10,778 nt of DNA from the NCBI GenBank assembly GCA_016721565.1, contig JADKHW010000050.1:1-10778 (forward strand), in the 5' to 3' direction. The position numbers and the translations under genes are program-made. This document shows, in pieces, positions 6,132 to 10,778 of the stretch (the stretch's first letter is position 1; every line of letters begins with the position of its first letter). The DNA is from a bacterium. Lineage in GTDB: Bacteria > Electryoneota > RPQS01. The notes under the pieces are model-generated. The model worked only from the letters and a program-made list of their open reading frames with translations. It made no database searches and was not told where the DNA came from.

Positions 6132-7292
6132 TTACTTAATCAAGACTATTTTTTGAGTCTGTGTCAAGTGTGATGTTGTCAATTTGCAGAAGTAGATGCC
6201 GGACGCGACCTGCGAATCTGCTTGCCATTGGACGGAGTGTTGTCCTGCGCTCAACGTGCCTTGCAATAACTCTTGAACGCGGCGGCCATCGAGTGAGTAG
6301 ATTTCAAGCGAGACGTTTTCCGTCGCATTCAGTTCAAAACGAATAGTCGTGGAAGAGTTGAACGGGTTCGGGAAATTCGGCAGGAGCTGAACAGACGCGG
6401 GTAATTCGACGATCTCATTCGCCGATGTAACCAACGGACCTACAAAGATTGCCAAGTACGAGCTGTCATTCAATATTGCCACTGTGGGGTCGCCCCCGGG
6501 AATATTGCAATTGACGTAGCCGTTCCATTCTCCGCCATTTGCAGTGCTATTGTACCACATATTTTGTGGAGTGCTGCCATAGAATCTCAGCTCGGTTGGA
6601 GATGTGATCACGTAGTTGCCTGTCCAATTGCGCTGTGGTGACGGAGGAATATTTGGAGCTTGGGTGAAACCAAGACCATCATCTGAAATATAGTGAAACG
6701 CTCCATCTTGCGGCGAACCGGCGGGGCATTCGTAGTGCCACATGTTGTTGAAGTAGATTACTGCCGGATCAATTACGCGAGTCGTCGGATGGTCCACACG
6801 GACGCCGGGTTCATAGTCGAAGTGAATGCCGTCAACTGAATGGGCTGAGTACGTATTGATCAAAGAATCATGCGGCGGAGGATCGGCAATACTGCCGGAG
6901 AAGTACATGCGCAAGCTAAAATCCGGGAGAGCCACGAGTGTCGGATCGAATGGCCGTTGAAAGCCATTCGGGAGTCCTTGGAAAATTACAGGCGTCGGCT
7001 CCGTCCACGTATCTCCATCATCATAGGAGAACTTAATGGCAACGCGATCCCATGTCGGCGAGTCCATCGGTTGGCGTGCCCATTGGAAGACACAGGCGAG
7101 CGTGTCGCTATACCACCTGACGACAGACGGTACTCCGCACGAATCTTGAAAAACAGTCGGAGTGCCGAAGGTCACGCCGTCAACTGAGTGCGCGATCCGC
7201 AACGTGGTTGTCCAGGGTTGTGCCCAGACGAAATCTGCCTCATAGGAGAGGCAGAAGAGGGCGCTAATTAAAACGAACAGAGTTTTGTTCAT
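6132..7292 (-). CDS. Exported sialidase/GH43-like propeller with sorting domain
   Basis: I chose ATG 7290-7292; a longer TTG start at 7307 has no better ribosome site. The 386-residue product begins with a signal peptide, MNKTLFVLISALFCLSYEADFVWAQ. The middle part has repeated 'hSVDGv.F..p' and 'FSYDDGDTWTEPTPV' elements, plus 'DPTLVALPDFSLRMYFSG' and 'IDPAVIYFNNMWHYE'. These are typical of five-bladed GH43/GH32-like or sialidase (BNR) propellers. I cannot identify a full catalytic set, so activity is unproven. The last 84 residues (303-386, LLPNFPNPFNSSTTIRFEL to QKIVLIK) are a type IX secretion type A sorting / FlgD-like domain, suggesting export to the cell surface. The module is clearly divergent from the near-identical pair further left. 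The gene is 35 bases after the DUF3788 gene and 12 before the PhzF gene. Confidence 0.87.
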   Translation of the reverse strand: MNKTLFVLISALFCLSYEADFVWAQPWTTTLRIAHSVDGVTFGTPTVFQDSCGVPSVVRWYSDTLACVFQWARQPMDSPTWDRVAIKFSYDDGDTWTEPTPVIFQGLPNGFQRPFDPTLVALPDFSLRMYFSGSIADPPPHDSLINTYSAHSVDGIHFDYEPGVRVDHPTTRVIDPAVIYFNNMWHYECPAGSPQDGAFHYISDDGLGFTQAPNIPPSPQRNWTGNYVITSPTELRFYGSTPQNMWYNSTANGGEWNGYVNCNIPGGDPTVAILNDSSYLAIFVGPLVTSANEIVELPASVQLLPNFPNPFNSSTTIRFELNATENVSLEIYSLDGRRVQELLQGTLSAGQHSVQWQADSQVASGIYFCKLTTSHLTQTQKIVLIK

Positions 7293-7327
7293 ACATTTTG
7301 GCTTCAATTGAATTTCATACTTAGCTA

Positions 7328-7726
7328 TTAATTCGACATCTTGACGGATGCGAGAGTTTTGAGATGCGCAAGTTGAGACGGTCTGGAGACCACGATGCGG
7401 ATTCCACGTCCTTCAGCGTAGGGTTTGGCATTCTCAATCTCGGCAATTATTGACTTCGGGAGTTTACTTGCGCGGGCGGCTGCTACAGCTTTTTCGCCGA
7501 GAGCGAAGGCTGCCATGAACTTGCCGTCTTCTGGAGTTAAGTAGCATATTCTACGGGCCTTTCGCATGGGGCGGCAAGACCACGTTGACTTAGTCTCCTT
7601 CCATTCATACTCGATGGGAGCGAATTCGGTTTCAAGGAATTCCAAGAATTCGCTCCATATTGAATAAATATCACCTAAACGTGCGGCGATTTGCTTTTCC
7701 GTTGGTGGTTTTGGGGACGAAGGCAT
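7328..7726 (-). CDS. DUF3788 family protein
   Basis: This is a 132-residue cytoplasmic protein with no signal peptide. It shows the DUF3788 pattern: an N-terminal helix with 'IYSIWSEFLEFLE', a central 'YEWKETKSTWSCRPMRKARRICYLTP' strand region, then EDGKFMAAFALGEKAVAAA (about 66-84). The C-terminal part reads 'AKPYAEGRGIRIVV' and ends with 'HLKTLASVKM'. The length fits the family, whose function is unknown; the fold is thought to be small alpha/beta and the gene is often found singly. The start ATG (7724-7726) is only four bases after the stop of the Ycf48-like gene and has no good Shine-Dalgarno site. Its translation is therefore probably coupled to that gene. Confidence 0.87.
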   Translation of the reverse strand: MPSSPKPPTEKQIAARLGDIYSIWSEFLEFLETEFAPIEYEWKETKSTWSCRPMRKARRICYLTPEDGKFMAAFALGEKAVAAARASKLPKSIIAEIENAKPYAEGRGIRIVVSRPSQLAHLKTLASVKMSN

Positions 7727-7730
7727 TTGG

Positions 7731-8870
7731 CTATGGCGCGAGTGTCGAGACTACGTGGTAGTAGTTTTCGTTTAGCGCGGGGATTGTGATTACTGCAAAG
7801 GTATCGGGGGTTTGCAGTTCAAACGTGGGATACGGGCCTTCGGAATCGGTGTCGCTGAAGATTTTGTAGAGCGGGGCGCCCATGTTGCGCCAACTGAAAT
7901 GGAAGTCCGCGTCAACTACGGTTATGGTGAACTCGGTGGGGGCGTAGAGGCCGCTGTCGTGGTAGTGCCAGATTTCGCCGGTTACTGCGCACATCCAGGC
8001 TTCGTTGGCGCCGTTCATTCTGACGCAGCGGAGGCGCGTGAACGTGTTGAGCGGATAAGCTGTCCAGTTTTCGCCAGCGTCGTCGGTGTGGAAGACGTTG
8101 CCGCTATCGCCGACGCAGATGCCGTTTTGGCCATCGGCGAAAGTGATGGAGTAGAGCAGTTGCGTGCTGTTGGTGATTTGCTCAACCCATGTCGTGCCAC
8201 CGTCAACGGTGTGGAGGATTTTTCCATTTACGCCGCTTACCCAACCTGTGTCGGGATGCACGAAGTAGGAGCTATAGATTGCGCTGGTCAGGCCATTCGT
8301 GTTTTGTTGCGTCCAGTTTGCGCCTGCATCATCAGTGCGGAAGACGTTGCCGTTTACGCCTGTGATGTAGCAGGTGTTGGCATCGAGAGCGAAGGCGCTG
8401 TGAAGTTGATCGGTGTTGCCGTCGGATTGCACGCTCCAGGTTGCGCCGCCGTTGCTGGTGTGAACTATGGAGCCGATTCGGCCAACGGCCCAGCCGTTAT
8501 CTGCATCGGCGAAGTGGACGCCCAGCAGGATTTGGGTGGTGTTGCTGGTTTGCGGAAGCCAATTTACGCCGCCGTCGCTTGTGTGCAATATTGTGCCGGA
8601 GTTTCCTACTATCCAGCCGTTTAGCTCATCGGCGAAGTGCATTCCAAATGTCGCAAGCGCTCCTGCGCCTGTGTTGGCGGTCCAGGTTTCGCCGCCGTCG
8701 GCGGTTTGGATTAGGGTGCCGCTGGAACCGCAGGCCCAACCTGTGTCGGGATTGACGAAGGTCATGCACCCAATGGTGAGAGTTGTGCCGCTGTTTTGCG
8801 GGGTCCACGTTTGGGCAATCGCTACTGAGGTAAGGAGCGTGAGAGTGAAAAGGGCGAGAAGTTTTGGCAT
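7731..8870 (-). CDS. Exported Ycf48-like beta-propeller protein
   Basis: I chose ATG 8868-8870, with AAGGAG seven bases upstream. An upstream in-frame ATG at 8897 would place the ribosome site inside the gene. The 379-residue protein has a signal peptide, MPKLLALFTLTLLTSVAIAQ. It is followed by seven repeats of about 45 residues with the core 'GW.vG..G.i.hT.DGG..W' (for example GWIVGNSGTILHTSDGGVNW and GWAVGRIGSIVHTSNGGATW). This is the Ycf48/HCF136-type (BNR-like) seven-bladed propeller. In phototrophs that family helps photosystem II assembly, but in heterotrophic bacteria such proteins are secreted and uncharacterised, so no photosynthetic role is implied. The last 60 or so residues look like a fibronectin-III-type domain ('FHFSWRNMGAPLYKIFSDTD'), and the 'PNPFNP' sorting module of its neighbours is absent. 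It leads the likely four-gene unit. Confidence 0.9.
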   Translation of the reverse strand: MPKLLALFTLTLLTSVAIAQTWTPQNSGTTLTIGCMTFVNPDTGWACGSSGTLIQTADGGETWTANTGAGALATFGMHFADELNGWIVGNSGTILHTSDGGVNWLPQTSNTTQILLGVHFADADNGWAVGRIGSIVHTSNGGATWSVQSDGNTDQLHSAFALDANTCYITGVNGNVFRTDDAGANWTQQNTNGLTSAIYSSYFVHPDTGWVSGVNGKILHTVDGGTTWVEQITNSTQLLYSITFADGQNGICVGDSGNVFHTDDAGENWTAYPLNTFTRLRCVRMNGANEAWMCAVTGEIWHYHDSGLYAPTEFTITVVDADFHFSWRNMGAPLYKIFSDTDSEGPYPTFELQTPDTFAVITIPALNENYYHVVSTLAP

Positions 8871-8947
8871 AGGAGGCTCCTTTTGGGGGAAATACAAGGC
8901 GCTGGCTATTCATCTATGCTCATGGTACGTTGGCGCATCAACTTTCA

Positions 8948-10778
8948 TTAGGTTTTGCGATTAGCACCATTGCTATCATCGTCAAAACGTGATTCGTTGC
9001 TCTGCCCATTGCCTTCGGTCTCATCATGATTTACATTCGGAGGAGAGTCGCTCGTCGCTGTCGATTTATCTTCATCTGGGGCGATTAAAATGTCTTGCCC
9101 TGCGCGAACAAAGAGAATATCCTGATTACCTTTGAAATTTGAAAGATACCTGCCTTTGTCACGAATCATCTTTTTTAGTGATAACCCGGAGACCACAAGA
9201 TCAGCGGTTTCTGAGTGCTTCGCGACTATATCGTTAAGAGAGTCGCCCCGGATTCCATCGGCAATCTGTGGACGTTCTTGATCGAAATTGGAATTCTACC
9301 TTCTGTGACCAAGTGATTCAGTTTGCGAATCTGGCCTTCGATGTTTTCACTATTGTAGGCCGCAAACAGTTTTATCTCGCACCCTCGCCAGTCGTCATGG
9401 CCTGCAATAATATAGGCCAAAATGATCAGCGCGGCATTGCGAAGATCCTTCCGTCAACCAAATATGAATACTCCTGCGATACCCCAAGTGCCGATCCGAA
9501 GTTCTGAGAACACAGACATTGTGACCCACAAAAGCGGCGGAACGACTGCTCTCAATGATATCCTCCATGTCCCTCCGGGTGCTCGCGATCAAACTCAAAC
9601 AGGATGCTGTTGTTGTCCATTCCCGATACACCGGGAATCTGTACGATCTGTCCAACTGCAGTCTTGAAATCGGTAGAAATAATGGTATCCACATAGACCG
9701 ATGCCTTGCTGGCCTGAGTCTGAGCAATGAGTCGTTTTTGAACCAACGATGCTCTCTTCGCACTTTCGGCAGACAGTTGGCCCTCCGTGAAGTGAAAGTA
9801 GGTTCCGAATCCGTGCCAGTGCGAAATCCAACGTAAGAGATCAAATGTAGAAACTCTCTTGAAGCGAATGACGCGAGATGGCGACGGATGACGGTCGCCA
9901 ACTGTTCATGTCAACTTCAGCTTCGCCCTTTTGAATTCTGACTTGAAGCTGTCGCGTTAGTTGAAACAGGACGCCTTTAAGAACAGCTGATAGGTCGCGC
10001 TCACCTGCGCGTGTTCGTTTCAGTCCCAGATAAACCAGAATCATGGCAATCACAGAAAGCGCCGCGTAACCGGGATTCATTTGGAACATCATGATAAACG
10101 ATGCGACTGCGCCCAACAATGAAAAATACCAGCGCGTTCTAAAAGTCGGGCGGTACGATGGATTTCCGGCGAAGTGCTCAGAAAACTAATCAGGCACAAC
10201 GTTCCATAGGTGATCATAAAGAACATACTGATGATCTGCGCCACGAAATCGACACTGCCCAATGAAACAAACGCCAACACGATAACGGATGTAACGATGG
10301 TCGCATTTACCGGCTCGTTCTTCGCGCCCTTACCCTCTGCCAGCGCTGTATTCCACAAACTAACGGGCAGAATTTTGTCGCTTGAAAGCGCTTTGAAGTG
10401 TGCGCGGGGCTACGAGAATTGAACCAATCGCGGATGAAATCGTTGCCGCGGCTAGTCCGATGGGAATGATCGGTCCCCAAAACGCGATCTTGCTCATTAA
10501 AACTGATCTCCAGCAAGCTCTTCCGGCGACGCGCTCAGGGGAAAGCTTGATGGTGATTAGAATGTAGACGACCAGACCGAGTGTTGCTGAAATTGTTCCG
10601 AGCGGAATGGAGCGTCGTGGATTGCGAAGGTCACCTGAGAGCCCGACGCCTGCAGTCATGCCTGTGAAGGCGGGGAAGATGATTGCAAAGACGAGGAAGA
10701 ACTCCTTGGATTCTCGATGCGAGACAGCAGGGTAACTCTGAAGGCGCGTTGGCTGTGGGGCTACCCAGAAAGAACACC
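8948..10778 (-). pseudogene. SLC12-like (cation-chloride cotransporter type) permease, frameshifted, 5' end cut
   Basis: Joining the reading frames gives one continuous APC-superfamily permease of the SLC12-like type. It enters at the right edge with VFFLGSP, then 'EFFLVFAIIFPAFTG', 'GLSGDLRNPRRSIPLGT' and 'WGPIIPIGLAAATISSAIGS' followed by ILVAPRTLQ. Next come 'NEPVNATIVTSVIVLAFVSL' and 'FSLLGAVASFIMMFQMNPGY'. The soluble C-terminal domain follows ('RPSSVAISRHS', 'WISHWHGFGTYFHF', 'HDDWRGCEIKLF', 'ETADLVVSGLSL') and the protein ends with a hydrophilic tail; TAA is at 8948-8950. At least nine one-base shifts are needed, near 10757-10760, 10538-10541, 10499-10502, 10392-10394, 10180, 9851-9853, 9560, 9447 and 9230-9290. 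An intact version would be an inner-membrane transporter of ions or amino acids; substrate choice cannot be read from this part. Protein conservation in all segments suggests sequence error or very recent inactivation. Confidence 0.85.

Noticed and set aside
5755..6173. Two overlapping plus-strand frames of 123-133 codons
   Set aside because: Both are shadows of the PhzF-family gene on the other strand, where the catalytic motifs are intact.
7293..7307. TTG start at 7307 for the sialidase-like gene
   Set aside because: The ATG at 7292 gives a cleaner signal peptide, and the TTG has no better ribosome site.
7812..8624. 270-codon open frame on the plus strand
   Set aside because: It is antisense to the Ycf48-like gene, whose repeat structure and codon bias keep the opposite strand open. 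It has no family signature or ribosome site.
9395..9901. Independent 168-codon gene on the minus strand
   Set aside because: Only its later part (from about 'EDIIESSRSAAFVGHN') continues the permease. The earlier residues are the out-of-frame reading of the same gene.

Overview
This window most likely comes from an uncultured bacterium of the FCB superphylum, such as a KSB1-, Zixibacteria- or Calditrichota-like lineage. The evidence is several exported beta-propeller proteins that end in the 'PNPFNP...TTIEF' C-terminal module (type IX secretion type A sorting / FlgD-like Ig domain), preceded in two of them by a 'LPVEL...WETASETN' linker domain. Short N-terminal signal peptides ending in A-x-A or A-Q are common, and base composition is moderate. 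No rRNA, tRNA, CRISPR array, insertion sequence or phage gene was seen. The lineage call is inference from protein style only.

Layout. Almost everything is on the minus strand. From the left edge: the first 39 codons of an exported protein (1-119); a gene-poor stretch holding a C-rich repeat; a broken LVIVP-repeat propeller gene with its own terminator (654-1883); and a second propeller gene of a different type (2041-3750) that shares an almost identical C-terminal DNA module with the broken one. Next come two very small membrane-protein genes (3940-4092, an lmo0937-family protein, and 4112-4336). They are divergent from the only plus-strand gene, an exported fasciclin (FAS1) domain protein (4688-5251). 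The roughly 350-base divergent spacer is the most structured non-coding DNA here. It has a perfect 25-base palindrome, extra half-sites, and a 12-base element present once in the sense direction of each flanking gene.

To the right lies a tight four-gene minus-strand group: an exported Ycf48-like propeller (7731-8870), a DUF3788 protein (7328-7726), a sialidase/GH43-like propeller with a sorting domain (6132-7292) and a PhzF-family enzyme (5328-6119). Gaps are 4, 35 and 12 bases and a hairpin terminator sits at the end, so they are probably co-transcribed. The shared job of the four is not evident.

The right edge (8948-10778) is the C-terminal part of a cation-chloride-cotransporter-like (SLC12) APC permease. 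It is broken by at least nine single-base shifts, yet the protein sequence is well preserved in every frame segment. The same kind of indel breaks the gene at 654-1883, and a compensating pair hides inside the apparently intact 2041-3750 gene. The pattern (one-base indels, mostly in short homopolymers, with no internal nonsense substitutions seen) fits sequencing or assembly error better than old decay, although recent pseudogenes cannot be excluded.

I found no convincing undescribed biological system. The best leads are the regulatory spacer at 4337-4687 with its small membrane proteins and FAS1 protein, and the modular exchange of sorting cassettes between secreted propeller genes.
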